64,000 bases of DNA from Vibrio palustris (GTDB lineage: Bacteria; Pseudomonadota; Gammaproteobacteria; Enterobacterales; Vibrionaceae). Below, one piece after another: positions 9,811 through 19,137 of this stretch. The notes beneath the pieces were generated by a model. The model had not been told where the DNA came from. It did no database searches and was given only the letters and a program-made list of their open reading frames with translations. The position numbers and the translations under genes were made by a program. Position 1 is the stretch's first letter. Every line of letters begins with the position of its first letter. The stretch covers positions 806,001 through 870,000 of the forward strand of contig NZ_AP024888.1 in the NCBI RefSeq assembly GCF_024346995.1, given 5' to 3'.

Positions 9811-10770
9811 TTAAGCCTTGATAATCGGCAACCAATATTCCATTTCGGCATCGTCATGCTTACTATCATAATCTTTTGGATATATTTCTAGTTCATAGCC
9901 ATCAACGCCACAATACCCAGATTCTGGTAACCAATGCAGCAAGAACCACATCAAGGTATGACGTAGATGCCTAATCGGACCGCAATGTTTAACCACCGCA
10001 TAGGTCTGTTTGGGCACAGTGAGTACATGCAATAATGATTGCGTATCACGACAACATCGGGCACTAAGCGCCTGCTCATGTTGTCGATCAATCCCCGCCC
10101 AATAGTGAATATTGGTACCGTCACTACTCGCTTGCGTCACATCGATCACACCGATTCGCTCGTTTACGTGATTCGCAATCGTCATCACATTGGTTAAGTG
10201 CGACCACATTTCAGGGACTTTATGCACAAAATCTTGAGTGGAGGAAAACAAACCACTAATTTCTGATGTTAGTCCTTGAATACAAAATGAATCTTTCTCA
10301 TCAATATGTACCTCTACAAAATTTTGATGACCTTTGTGCGCAGCACTTGCGGTCTCAGAGACTTGAATCGGCTTCTTGATGCCGACTCGTTTGCCGCGTT
10401 TTCGATACTGACTGGGACTGACGCCAAATCGATGTTTAAACGAGCGACTAAAGCTAATCTCCGAGTGAAAACCGAGCCCCAACCCAATATCAATGACGCG
10501 TATTTTAGTATCAAGCAATTGCTCTGCCGCTTGGCTAAGTTTTAACTCCCTAACATAATTGGCGACGGTCAGCCCCGTTTGCGCTTGAAAAACGCGTTGC
10601 AATTGCCAGCGGGACCAGCAACTTTGTTGTGCAATATCATCTAACAGTAACGGCGAGCTAAGGTTAAGGTGGATGTAGTCTAAAGTACGTCTGATTCTAT
10701 CAAAAGCGGCACTATGCTTATTGACATAGTCAGGTTCGCTTTGATTGGCAACAACCTCTCGCAAATCCAT
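9811..10770 (-). CDS. AraC/XylS-family regulator with GyrI-like effector domain
   Basis: 319 residues. The N-terminal third holds two helix-turn-helix motifs in Rob/MarA order: LLLDDIAQQSCWSRWQLQRV and VIDIGLGLGFHSEISFSRSF, followed by KHRFGVSPSQYRK. The C-terminal part (about residues 150-319) resembles the GyrI/Rob effector-binding fold, with VPKQTYAVVKHCGP, HWLPESGYCGVDGYELEIYP and EMEYWLPI. Domain order is therefore as in Rob. It lies between the receptor gene and the divergent reductase gene and shares a Fur-box region with the latter. The inferred role is activation of siderophore uptake in response to a bound ligand. The ligand is not known. Confidence 0.9.
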   Translation of the reverse strand: MDLREVVANQSEPDYVNKHSAAFDRIRRTLDYIHLNLSSPLLLDDIAQQSCWSRWQLQRVFQAQTGLTVANYVRELKLSQAAEQLLDTKIRVIDIGLGLGFHSEISFSRSFKHRFGVSPSQYRKRGKRVGIKKPIQVSETASAAHKGHQNFVEVHIDEKDSFCIQGLTSEISGLFSSTQDFVHKVPEMWSHLTNVMTIANHVNERIGVIDVTQASSDGTNIHYWAGIDRQHEQALSARCCRDTQSLLHVLTVPKQTYAVVKHCGPIRHLRHTLMWFLLHWLPESGYCGVDGYELEIYPKDYDSKHDDAEMEYWLPIIKA

Positions 10771-10872
10771 TTCTCTCTATGTTGACGAACTGTGTGATAA
10801 ATACGCCTCATTTTCCGCGCGAGTAGTCAGAGGCATTGGAAAAATAGAGAATAATGCTCCATTTTGTTTGGT

Positions 10873-10918
10873 GAACGATTCTCATATTAGTTATGATAAC
10901 GCTATTGATTCTCATTTA
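10873..10918. promoter_or_regulatory. Tandem Fur-like boxes in the AraC/reductase divergent region
   Basis: The stretch contains GATTCTCAT twice (10877-10885 and 10907-10915), 30 bases apart, with TGATAAC between them at 10894. These are typical Fur half-site sequences. The boxes lie 30-75 bases before the preferred reductase start at 10949 and about 100-150 bases before the AraC start. Confidence 0.6.
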
Positions 10919-10948
10919 ATAGTTAATAAACGCTCACGCTGGCATCGT

Positions 10949-11692
10949 ATGATCACTTATCAAGCACCCTCTTCTTTACTTCAGCCGCTTTTTTCCGCAT
11001 CACAAGCGATAACTCCCTACTTATCAGGCACGCTAGGTCCATTATCGAGTGATTGCATTGCACGCGCTAACCCTGATAGTTATCAGTTAATAAAGCGCGT
11101 TTACGATGATCTTGCGCATAATCACCCTGAAGCCGGTCAAGCGTATTGGTTAACTCGCACCTGGGATTTGCTCTGCTGGCAGCCCATTTATGTGGCGTTC
11201 ATTGCTATTTATGAGTTGCACGCGCTGCCGGATATCAAAAATATCGGTCAATATCAGCAAGAAGAATTTATTACTGGGTATCGGTTCGCGACAGATGAGT
11301 ATGAGCTTGGCACCCAAGAGGTGTTGATAGCGAAGGCAGGAGACGCCATCCGCGCCTTAACTGAATTTTATCGTGAGCAAATGAGTCAATGGACAAGAAT
11401 ACGCCCAGGATTTACTAACCACCTACTCGCAGATTTAGTATTAAGCGTATTAATAGGAAGGCAACACGTGCAAACGTCTTTAAGCCAGCACGATATTATG
11501 CGTCATGCAAAGCTATGGTTGAGCGCGTGTCACTTACCAGATAAACATCTTAATAATATTAACCTTGATGAGCGCTCTGGGTTATTAACCTTAGTGAGAA
11601 CGAGCTGCTGCCTAGTCTATAAATGCGACTCTAGAGCATATTGTGGCAACTGCCCACGGCATCCCGATAATAAAACCATCAAGCGATCTTAA
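10949..11692 (+). CDS. Siderophore ferric iron reductase (AHA_1954/FhuF-like)
   Basis: About 247 residues. Cytosolic iron-sulfur reductase that frees iron from imported siderophores. The C-terminus carries the cysteine cluster CCLVYKCDSRAYCGNC, the [2Fe-2S] binding pattern of the FhuF and AHA_1954 families. The central WLTRTWDLLCWQPIYVAFIAIY block is also typical. The open frame extends to 10745, but that would overlap the AraC gene and run through the Fur boxes. The ATG at 10949 is therefore preferred although it lacks a strong ribosome site. It is divergent from the AraC gene and completes the uptake-and-release unit with the TonB receptor. Confidence 0.85.
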   Translation: MITYQAPSSLLQPLFSASQAITPYLSGTLGPLSSDCIARANPDSYQLIKRVYDDLAHNHPEAGQAYWLTRTWDLLCWQPIYVAFIAIYELHALPDIKNIGQYQQEEFITGYRFATDEYELGTQEVLIAKAGDAIRALTEFYREQMSQWTRIRPGFTNHLLADLVLSVLIGRQHVQTSLSQHDIMRHAKLWLSACHLPDKHLNNINLDERSGLLTLVRTSCCLVYKCDSRAYCGNCPRHPDNKTIKRS

Positions 11693-11704
11693 GTATGCCA
11701 AGCG

Positions 11705-11731
11705 TCGCGCCACGCTGTAATAATGGCGCGA
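11705..11731. other. Hairpin between convergent genes
   Basis: TCGCGCCA at 11705-11712 pairs perfectly with TGGCGCGA at 11724-11731. There is no T run on either strand, so it is a weak terminator candidate at best between the reductase and yhhY-like genes. Confidence 0.35.
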
Positions 11732-11744
11732 ATACTGCGAGTAC

Positions 11745-12236
11745 CTAGGGTAGTATTCGAGCCATATGGTAGGCATCAACATACTCACCATTGCGAAACG
11801 CAAACGCCTTGGACTCGCCTTCCTTAATAAAACCAAATTTCTTATACAATTGAATCGCCGCGTCGTTATCCGTGTATACCGTCAGTTCAATCCGTTTTAG
11901 ATTTAACCAGTTATCGGCTAAATCCGCTACGGTGGCGAGTAATGCGCTACCGACGCCTTTGCCCTGCATCGTATCTTTCACACCCATGCCAAAACTGCCG
12001 ACATGGCGACGTCTGGGATTGTCACACACCGAAAAACCGATGTTGCCGACAATCTCTCCATCGAGCAATGCGACAAACGCGTAAACATTCTCTGGGACAT
12101 CCACAAAACGATGGGCCCAGCTTGCGTCAGATGGACATGGCATTTGTAAAGTGCTGCTATAAGCATTGCGGCACTCATAAATCGCCTTAACGGCAGGCCC
12201 ATCCGCTGGCTCTGCGCGTCTTACTTGAATGTTCAT
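11745..12236 (-). CDS. aaaT: GNAT N-acetyltransferase, YhhY/AaaT-like
   Basis: 163 residues. Acetyl-CoA dependent N-acetyltransferase. It is closely similar to E. coli YhhY (AaaT), which acetylates some amino acids: compare NTLQVPHPSD with SSTLQMPCPSD here, and the shared blocks RIELTV, YKKFGF and RNGEYVDAYHMAR. The acetyl-CoA loop is MQGKGVGSALL (about residues 103-113). The ATG at 12236, with AAGGAGAGAG, is used rather than the frame start at 12299. It begins 59 bases after the monooxygenase-fold gene and may be cotranscribed with it. Confidence 0.87.
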   Translation of the reverse strand: MNIQVRRAEPADGPAVKAIYECRNAYSSTLQMPCPSDASWAHRFVDVPENVYAFVALLDGEIVGNIGFSVCDNPRRRHVGSFGMGVKDTMQGKGVGSALLATVADLADNWLNLKRIELTVYTDNDAAIQLYKKFGFIKEGESKAFAFRNGEYVDAYHMARILP

Positions 12237-12295
12237 GACTCTCTCCTTGTAACGATTGTTATTATTTATGGATATTTGTATTGATAATGGGAAAC

Positions 12296-12616
12296 TCAAT
12301 CTCGGCCATAATCCCGTTCAACTTTCGATATGCGAGTTTTAAAACTGGCATACCATTTTTCATGCCCTAATCTTTGCGCTTCTCGATGTTCGGCATTGGC
12401 TTTCCAACGTTGAATCGAATCGAGATCTTGCCAATAAGACACAGTGATCCCCACCTCTTCTCGGGCAGATTCCACACCTAAAAAGCCCGGCTCTTGGCTG
12501 GCTAATTCAATCATACGATTGGCCATGTCACCATAACCGTCATCAACCGGTGTTCTGATTGAGGTAAAAATGACGGCATAATACGGCGGCTTAGGGGTTT
12601 GTGCGATGACGGTCAT
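12296..12616 (-). CDS. Antibiotic biosynthesis monooxygenase (ABM) domain protein
   Basis: 106 residues, a small ferredoxin-like fold protein of the ABM superfamily, with YAVIFTSIRTPVDDGYGD, EPGFLGVESAREEVGITVSY and the closing WYASFKTRISKVERDYG. Proteins of this type are usually dimeric and of unknown substrate. The ATG at 12616 follows AGGACAATGT. It lies between the PaiB-like and YhhY-like genes on the same strand. No specific function can be given. Confidence 0.8.
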   Translation of the reverse strand: MTVIAQTPKPPYYAVIFTSIRTPVDDGYGDMANRMIELASQEPGFLGVESAREEVGITVSYWQDLDSIQRWKANAEHREAQRLGHEKWYASFKTRISKVERDYGRD

Positions 12617-12660
12617 ACATTGTCCTATGTGCTGTAATGAGACGGTTCACGCGTGAGGAT

Positions 12661-13290
12661 TCACGATGTAACGTCACTGTTTCCTGTGCCTAACTCACGT
12701 TGTTTCATATACGCCGCCAACTCTTGTGCGCCATCATGGTCGCTGTGTAGTAGCGCCTGATACACTCCTTGTTGGTCAGCTTCGCTACGGTGTTGGCCGA
12801 GCTTTTCTTTCGCTTGAATATCATCTAACACGATTTTGAAACCGACAATGCCACTTCGCAATTTGGTTTTAAACTCGTTCGGCATAATGTCGTTATCAGC
12901 AAGTAATTCAGGCTCATAACGTTGAATTAATTGATCTAAAGCCAATGAATTCTCGGGTTCCTCTAATAATTGCACTGTGCCATAGCAATGCACCGCGACA
13001 TAGTTCCAAGTGGGCACAGCGGGCTGAGTGGCATACCAAGCTGGCGATATGTAAGCATGTGGCCCATTAAATATGACCAATACGCGCTCACCGTCTAACT
13101 CGCGGCTGTGTGGATTGGCTTTCGCAAAATGACCGTAAAGCTCACCGAAGCCGTCATTAGAGGTTTGATACAACATGGGCAGATGGGTGGCGTTAAGCCT
13201 AGATGAAATGAGCAGCCCAAACCCGTGCTCATTGATAATATGCGCGATCGCTTGCCGATCATCTAACCGAGTATTCGCGGGTATGTACAT
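12661..13290 (-). CDS. PaiB-like FMN-binding negative transcriptional regulator
   Basis: 209 residues, PaiB family (flavin-binding split barrel). It opens MYIPANTRLDDRQAIAHIIN and carries HLPMLYQTSNDGFGELYGHF, VLVIFNGPHAYISPAWY and VPTWNYVAVHCYGTV, all family hallmarks. In Bacillus, PaiB acts with the acetyltransferase PaiA in repression of sporulation and degradative-enzyme genes; in Vibrio the role is unknown. The start has an AAGGAGGTG site. Several GNAT genes are neighbours, which recalls the PaiA-PaiB pairing, but none is adjacent. Confidence 0.88.
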   Translation of the reverse strand: MYIPANTRLDDRQAIAHIINEHGFGLLISSRLNATHLPMLYQTSNDGFGELYGHFAKANPHSRELDGERVLVIFNGPHAYISPAWYATQPAVPTWNYVAVHCYGTVQLLEEPENSLALDQLIQRYEPELLADNDIMPNEFKTKLRSGIVGFKIVLDDIQAKEKLGQHRSEADQQGVYQALLHSDHDGAQELAAYMKQRELGTGNSDVTS

Positions 13291-13316
13291 CCATTCACCT
13301 CCTTGTTTTTCTAATT

Positions 13317-13808
13317 CTAGCGCGAGCTATTTTCCCTAGTTTGCTCAATAACACGCCCAATAAATACAGATTTTGTCTTCCGATATTCTGCTTGACTGAC
13401 ACCAACACAGGCTTGCTTTAGGGCATTGTACTGAGTGACTAAATCAGGGGTGGCTCTGAGTGCATCACGAAAGAGTAAAAAATCCTCATACTCGGAACCA
13501 TTGGCGACCACTTGCAGCGCGACATCATCTTCAGATAACGCCTCTAGCATGCATAACTCGGGGGTCCGTAACGTATCGCGTTTTTGTGAAAAGCCTAACG
13601 CGCTTAACGTTGCGACACACTCTTCCAACTGCTCAGGCGCCACGCCAACAAAAATATCCACGTCGCCTTTTGATAGGGCATTCGGGAGTGACGAGGCACC
13701 AATATGTTCGATGCGCGCATCGGGTAAGCACGCTTGAATGGCCGATTTATAGTGAGTAAACCATTGTTGACACTGGGGTTGATAGACACTGGGTTGATAA
13801 AATTTCAT
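13317..13808 (-). CDS. GrpB-like (UPF0157) nucleotidyltransferase-fold protein
   Basis: 163-164 residues. GrpB family with the nucleotidyltransferase-like signature IEHIGASSLPNALSKGDVDIFVG and a C-terminal QYNALKQACVGVSQAEYRKTKSVFIGRVIE. The function of the family is not established. Two consecutive ATGs (13811 and 13808) follow GGAGAGCG, and the second has the better spacing. It sits between the PaiB-like gene and a gene remnant. Confidence 0.8.
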   Translation of the reverse strand: MKFYQPSVYQPQCQQWFTHYKSAIQACLPDARIEHIGASSLPNALSKGDVDIFVGVAPEQLEECVATLSALGFSQKRDTLRTPELCMLEALSEDDVALQVVANGSEYEDFLLFRDALRATPDLVTQYNALKQACVGVSQAEYRKTKSVFIGRVIEQTRENSSR

Positions 13809-13848
13809 CATCGCTCTCCATAGCGAAAATTTACCGGCTGTCAGAACG

Positions 13849-13959
13849 TCACGAGCGTCCTAAATACGGGGTAATAAAGGCACGAACCTCCTCACTACAC
13901 ACGCCAACATCGACATGAACCCCCGCCTGTTCGAGCAGCGCGATGCCTTTACCATCCCC
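13849..13959 (-). pseudogene. 3' remnant of a RibD-type deaminase-like gene
   Basis: Directly after the GNAT stop codon, in the same frame, an open stretch of 36 codons reads GDGKGIALLEQAGVHVDVGV and then CSEEVRAFITPYLGRS before a stop. This resembles the last part of the CMP/dCMP or RibD-type deaminase domain (consensus-like GKGI..L..AGI.V..GV...E). There is no start codon or upstream domain, because the upstream sequence is the intact GNAT gene. It is probably a left-over from deletion or from insertion of the GNAT gene. Confidence 0.55.
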
Positions 13960-14436
13960 TTAATGAGGGTGATCAGCATCATCCCACTGCATCAGTATTT
14001 CATCGCCTAGCGTGGACTGGTGAGAAAAGCCCATTTTTTTATAAAAGGCGAGCGCCACTTGATTCTCTTCATAGACAGTCAAAACGATCGCGGTTCGTAT
14101 CGACGCCGCCAAGACCGATTGTGCATATTGCACTAACTGGGTACTGGCTCCCAAGCCTCGGTAAGCAGATTGAACATACATGCCAACTAACAAATACTTT
14201 TCATCATCTATCGCTATTAATCCACACATACCGATTAATTGATGATCATCAAACGCCCCAATCATGAGAGTGTCGGTTTGGCTAGCCATTTGCTCTTCAA
14301 AAAATAATACGTCTTTTTGACGCTCAGCTTCGTAATTCGCACCAAAGCATTCTGGATGCAAGCGCAAACTTTCTAAGCGTAATACGCGATATGCTGGAAT
14401 ATCCTCAATAGAAAGAATTCGGCACCCGGTCGTCAT
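13960..14436 (-). CDS. GNAT family N-acetyltransferase
   Basis: 158 residues, with the acetyl-CoA loop AYRGLGASTQL (about residues 91-101) and the C-terminal motif NQVALAFYKKMGF. The substrate is unknown. The ATG at 14436 has only a weak site (TTGAGTGA). The stop codon is immediately followed by the deaminase-like remnant in the same frame, so this gene may have arrived by recombination into an older gene. Confidence 0.85.
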   Translation of the reverse strand: MTTGCRILSIEDIPAYRVLRLESLRLHPECFGANYEAERQKDVLFFEEQMASQTDTLMIGAFDDHQLIGMCGLIAIDDEKYLLVGMYVQSAYRGLGASTQLVQYAQSVLAASIRTAIVLTVYEENQVALAFYKKMGFSHQSTLGDEILMQWDDADHPH

Positions 14437-14501
14437 ACATTTTCACTCAACTAATCGTCAATATTTTTCATGATACAATCGACATTAACGACTTTATAAA
14501 A

Positions 14502-14537
14502 AAAAAGCAATGGATGAACATCATCCATTGCTTTTTA
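14502..14537 (-). terminator. Rho-independent terminator after lipoprotein gene
   Basis: AGCAATGGATGA (14506-14517) pairs with TCATCCATTGCT (14521-14532), with T runs on both strands. It lies 20 bases past the stop of the lipoprotein gene on the minus strand. Confidence 0.85.
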
Positions 14538-14557
14538 TATCTACGGCATATTTTTAA

Positions 14558-15022
14558 TTATTGAACTTTCTTCGCCGAAGACAATTGGTCGAGTGTTGCA
14601 TCTTTTTTTAGCATCACTTTTAAACTTTCTATATCTTGGCCATTATGCGCTTCAAGAGCCCACATGCCTCCTGTTGCTGGGTCTACAATCAGCCAACCGA
14701 CAAAGCCGCCAAAAAGAAGATTTCCTGCTAAATACCAACCATTTGCGCTGGATGTGATTGGAATGATTTGTGGTTCATACCCCAGAGCTGATATTTTTAA
14801 ATTATAGTTAGCCCCCTGGAAAAAGCCTTTTTTGCGTTTCAAATCGTAAAAAAGTGTCCCAGTTGATTCATAAATCGTCGCTCCATTGGATGATAATAAT
14901 TGAATATTTGCACTAGCTGGCTGAGCTTGAATAGACATATTCTGAGTCGAACCATTAATAATAGAGCCACACCCAGTCATTAAAATAGCAGTGAGCGTTA
15001 AAAGTAGAATAGACTTTTTCAT
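14558..15022 (-). CDS. Small lipoprotein of unknown function
   Basis: 154 residues. Lipoprotein signal peptide MKKSILLLTLTAILMTGC, with the lipobox LMTGC giving Cys18 as the lipidated residue. The mature start CGSIINGSTQNMSIQAQPAS and a PEGA-like region (ANIQLLSSNGATIYESTG) are followed by a hydrophobic stretch, LAGNLLFGGFVGWLIVDPATGG. This pattern occurs in many uncharacterised gammaproteobacterial lipoproteins. Own terminator and no operon partner. The role is unknown. Confidence 0.8.
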   Translation of the reverse strand: MKKSILLLTLTAILMTGCGSIINGSTQNMSIQAQPASANIQLLSSNGATIYESTGTLFYDLKRKKGFFQGANYNLKISALGYEPQIIPITSSANGWYLAGNLLFGGFVGWLIVDPATGGMWALEAHNGQDIESLKVMLKKDATLDQLSSAKKVQ

Positions 15023-15106
15023 TATTTACCTGAATAATAATTATAAACGTCACATAATAAGGTTAAGTTTTATTTTTGCAATAAAAACCTTACTAAATAA
15101 ATAATT

Positions 15107-15132
15107 AATAGATAGATAAGTAAGTAAGTAAA
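15107..15132. repeat. Short simple-sequence repeat
   Basis: A short tetranucleotide array (GATA then TAAG units, about five repeats) lies upstream of the lipoprotein gene. Length changes here could alter spacing in the promoter region, but the array is short. Confidence 0.4.
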
Positions 15133-15269
15133 CAATAAGTCCACGATATGCATGGCTACTGATAAAAATAATCTGTGTAAAATAGTGAATTAATAAACAT
15201 AATAATAATGCGCAAATAATGGTCAGCTCTTTATATTACGGTCACGGCATTTAACATAGATATCTGAGC

Positions 15270-15779
15270 TTAATAACCCTTCAACCATTCTTTTAGTCGA
15301 CGCTTCCAAAACACGCGTTTCATACGTACTAAAGGCCACGTTTCATGTTGAAACGTACGGGATGTACGATCGACCGAGCTCACTCTAAAACCTAAATCTC
15401 GGTAGCAGCGCAACGCAATATAATTACGTTCAAATACCGCTAAGCTTAATTTATAGGCATGGTGGTCGTGATAGGCGACATCTATGGCCTCTTGAAGCAT
15501 AGGTACACTCCACCCTTGCGAGCGAAACGGCGCAAACACCAATACTCGACATAATCGATAATGCCAGCGTGTCACTTTATAGAGTTCCACATAACCGATC
15601 ACCTCGCCTTCATACTCAAAAATATAGGGCGTTACTTCGCTCTTGGCACAATGGATTTCAATTTGGTGATGATCAAGCGGATAGCGGTAAGTCGGCCCAC
15701 TCCATAAATAACACTGCTCCTCAGAGTCGATAGTATTGATTAAATGGTGAGCATCGTGAGAGGTGAATTGTCGTAGCAT
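15270..15779 (-). CDS. GNAT family N-acetyltransferase (RimJ/RimL-like)
   Basis: 169 residues. It has the acetyltransferase pattern with FRSQGWSVPMLQEAIDVAY as the acetyl-CoA region and NYIALRCYRDLGFRV as the closing motif. The N-terminal part (MLRQFTSHDAHHLINTIDSE) is typical of the RimJ/RimL group, which modifies protein N-termini or other amines. The C-terminus is basic (MKRVFWKRRLKEWLKGY). No operon partner. The substrate is unknown. Confidence 0.82.
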   Translation of the reverse strand: MLRQFTSHDAHHLINTIDSEEQCYLWSGPTYRYPLDHHQIEIHCAKSEVTPYIFEYEGEVIGYVELYKVTRWHYRLCRVLVFAPFRSQGWSVPMLQEAIDVAYHDHHAYKLSLAVFERNYIALRCYRDLGFRVSSVDRTSRTFQHETWPLVRMKRVFWKRRLKEWLKGY

Positions 15780-15894
15780 CCTGCTGTATCCTATCGGTCG
15801 GCGTCACTGCCTGATTTATCGAAAAACGATATCTTAGCGTAGCGTAAAATCTCTTATTACTTAAGCAAACAATTAAAACGTCTGTTATTTAAAT

Positions 15895-15928
15895 AAAAAA
15901 AATGAAGCGCATAACGCTTCATTTTTTA
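15895..15928 (-). terminator. Terminator after DUF3297 gene
   Basis: Stem AATGAAGCG / CGCTTCATT around a CATAA-type loop, with A and T runs on the two sides, 20 bases past the DUF3297 stop codon. Confidence 0.85.
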
Positions 15929-15947
15929 GGCTATGAGAGGATTGCAC

Positions 15948-16196
15948 TTACTTGTAAAAAGCGGTCACTTCACCTTTTAGCGTGATCAGCATTGGGTTAC
16001 CGTAGCGATCTTTCGCTTTTGGTGAAGGAATTTTTACCCAACCTTCGCTAATACAGTACTCTTCAACGTCTGTGCGTTCTTTACCGTTAAGCGTAATACC
16101 GATTTGATGCTCAAAACACTCTTCCACAAAAAATGGGCTACGAGAGTTTCCTGATAAATGATCCGGTAATGTTGGTTTTGAGTCCGTGTTGCTCAT
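15948..16196 (-). CDS. DUF3297 family protein
   Basis: 82 residues, nearly the whole DUF3297 family pattern: LPDHLSGNSRSPFFVEECFE, GITLNGKERTDVEEYCIS and WVKIPSPKAKDRYGNPMLIT. A conserved small cytosolic protein of unknown function, common in marine gammaproteobacteria. It has its own terminator and lies downstream of the ATP synthase terminator, so it is probably transcribed separately. Confidence 0.9.
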   Translation of the reverse strand: MSNTDSKPTLPDHLSGNSRSPFFVEECFEHQIGITLNGKERTDVEEYCISEGWVKIPSPKAKDRYGNPMLITLKGEVTAFYK

Positions 16197-16310
16197 AGTT
16201 TTGACCTATAAATACGATTTGGTCGGGTATTCTAAACAATCCCATGAGAGCCGACAAGCCACAATCGTGGGAGTTTCAACCACGATGCCCGCGAGAGAAG
16301 AAAACAAAGA

Positions 16311-16336
16311 AAAAGACACACCAAGATGTGTCTTTT
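16311..16336 (-). terminator. Terminator of the ATP synthase operon
   Basis: AAAAGACACA / TGTGTCTTTT around a six-base loop, followed on the minus strand by a T run. It lies 46 bases past the atpC stop codon. Confidence 0.85.
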
Positions 16337-16381
16337 CTCACTATTTTCTATCAACGATAATCAAAGATTTTGAGCCGATGA

Positions 16382-16825
16382 TTAGCGCTGTCGCTGACGG
16401 CTAGTTAGCTCGACTGCCCGCAATTGAGCTAGCGCTTTGGTTAACTCAATTTGTGCTTGAGAAAAGCTTAGCTCACCGCTCGCTTTACGAATATTTTCTT
16501 CCGCGGTTTTACGTGCGGCTTGCGCCCGTGCTTTGTCAATCTCCGTTCCATGCAGTGCCGTGTCCGCTAATACCGTCACAGTGTCCGGTTGTACTTCCAC
16601 CAAGCCACCTGAGATATAAAGAATCTCTTCGGGTTTATTCAGACTACCAGCAATCCGTGCCACGCCGGGTTTAATCTTACTGATCAAAGGAGAGTGGCCG
16701 GGGCGAATACCAAGTTCACCATCAGCCCCCGCGATGGCTAACCCGTGGGCAGGGCCAGAATATAGGGTGCGTTCAGCACTCACTACACTTAACTGGAACG
16801 TGTTGTTCGTTACACCTATCGCCAT
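16382..16825 (-). CDS. atpC: ATP synthase F1 subunit epsilon
   Basis: 147 residues, slightly longer than the usual 139-140. The N-terminal beta domain (TFQLSVVSAERTLYSGPAHG, GELGIRPGHSPLISKIKPG, EILYISGGLVEVQPDTVTVL) and the C-terminal helical hairpin (EIDKARAQAARKTAEENI, SQAQIELTKALAQLRAVE) are both present. It is part of the rotor stalk and also inhibits ATP hydrolysis. Last gene of the operon, 15 bases after atpD. Confidence 0.96.
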   Translation of the reverse strand: MAIGVTNNTFQLSVVSAERTLYSGPAHGLAIAGADGELGIRPGHSPLISKIKPGVARIAGSLNKPEEILYISGGLVEVQPDTVTVLADTALHGTEIDKARAQAARKTAEENIRKASGELSFSQAQIELTKALAQLRAVELTSRQRQR

Positions 16826-16840
16826 GTTGCCTCCTGCTCA

Positions 16841-18247
<1,407 letters not shown>

Positions 18248-19108
18248 CTAAACTGCCGCAGCACCAGAAATAATTTCTGTCAATTCATTCGTGATGGCCG
18301 CTTGACGGGCTTTATTGAACGCCAGTTGCAAGTCATCGATAAGCTGTTCTGCGTTATCCGTGGCCGATTGCATCGCCATCATGCGTGCCGCTTGTTCACA
18401 CGCAATGCTTTCTACCACCCCTTGATACACGAGCGATTCCACGTAGCGGTGAATCAAGTGATCAAGAATATCCTGTGGCGATTGCTCGTAGATGTAATCC
18501 CAGCGGGCTTCTTTGTTTCTGCCAATGTCCTCTTTAGGAAATGGCAGCAGTTGCATGACGCGCGGTTTTTGCACCATAGTGTTCACAAACTGGTTAAACA
18601 CCAAATACAAACGGTCGATTTTCCCGTCCGAGTAATGCTCTAACATGGCATTAACCGTCCCCAGCATCTCTTCTAATTGGGGCGTATCCCCCAACCCTGA
18701 GGTTTGCGCAATCACTTGGCCGGTATCACGAAAGAAGTTGATCGCTTTGGAACCTATTAACGTGGTATCGACTTCCACGTTTTGCGCTTGCCATTGCTGC
18801 ATATCGGTCAAAACCGCTTTGAACAAGTTGGTGTTTAAACCGCCACACAAACCGCGATCCGACGAAATAATGATATAAGCGATGCGTTTAACATCTCGCT
18901 CTTGCAAAAAAGTATGGCTATATTCCAATGTCCCTGCGGATACATGGCTGATCACTTTGCGCATGTTTTTCGCATAAGGACGCGATGCTTCCATATTTTT
19001 CTGCACTTTACGCATTTTACTCGCCGCCACCATTTGCATTGCGCTGGTGATTTTTTGCGTACTCTGAACACTGGCAATCTTGGTGCGAATCTCTTTAGAA
19101 TTTGCCAT
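18248..19108 (-). CDS. atpG: ATP synthase F1 subunit gamma
   Basis: 286 residues, the central rotor shaft. The N-terminal coiled helix ([30 protein letters not shown]) and the C-terminal helix ([40 protein letters not shown]) form the coiled coil. The DRGLCGGLN motif in the middle is conserved. Length and motifs are normal. It is followed by atpD. Confidence 0.97.
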   Translation of the reverse strand: MANSKEIRTKIASVQSTQKITSAMQMVAASKMRKVQKNMEASRPYAKNMRKVISHVSAGTLEYSHTFLQERDVKRIAYIIISSDRGLCGGLNTNLFKAVLTDMQQWQAQNVEVDTTLIGSKAINFFRDTGQVIAQTSGLGDTPQLEEMLGTVNAMLEHYSDGKIDRLYLVFNQFVNTMVQKPRVMQLLPFPKEDIGRNKEARWDYIYEQSPQDILDHLIHRYVESLVYQGVVESIACEQAARMMAMQSATDNAEQLIDDLQLAFNKARQAAITNELTEIISGAAAV

Positions 19109-19137
19109 AAGGCCTCCTCTCTAGTTATGCCTTACCG

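Noticed and set aside
11745..16196. Integron cassette array
   Set aside because: The gene mix looks like Vibrio integron cargo, but no attC-type imperfect palindromes were seen between genes.
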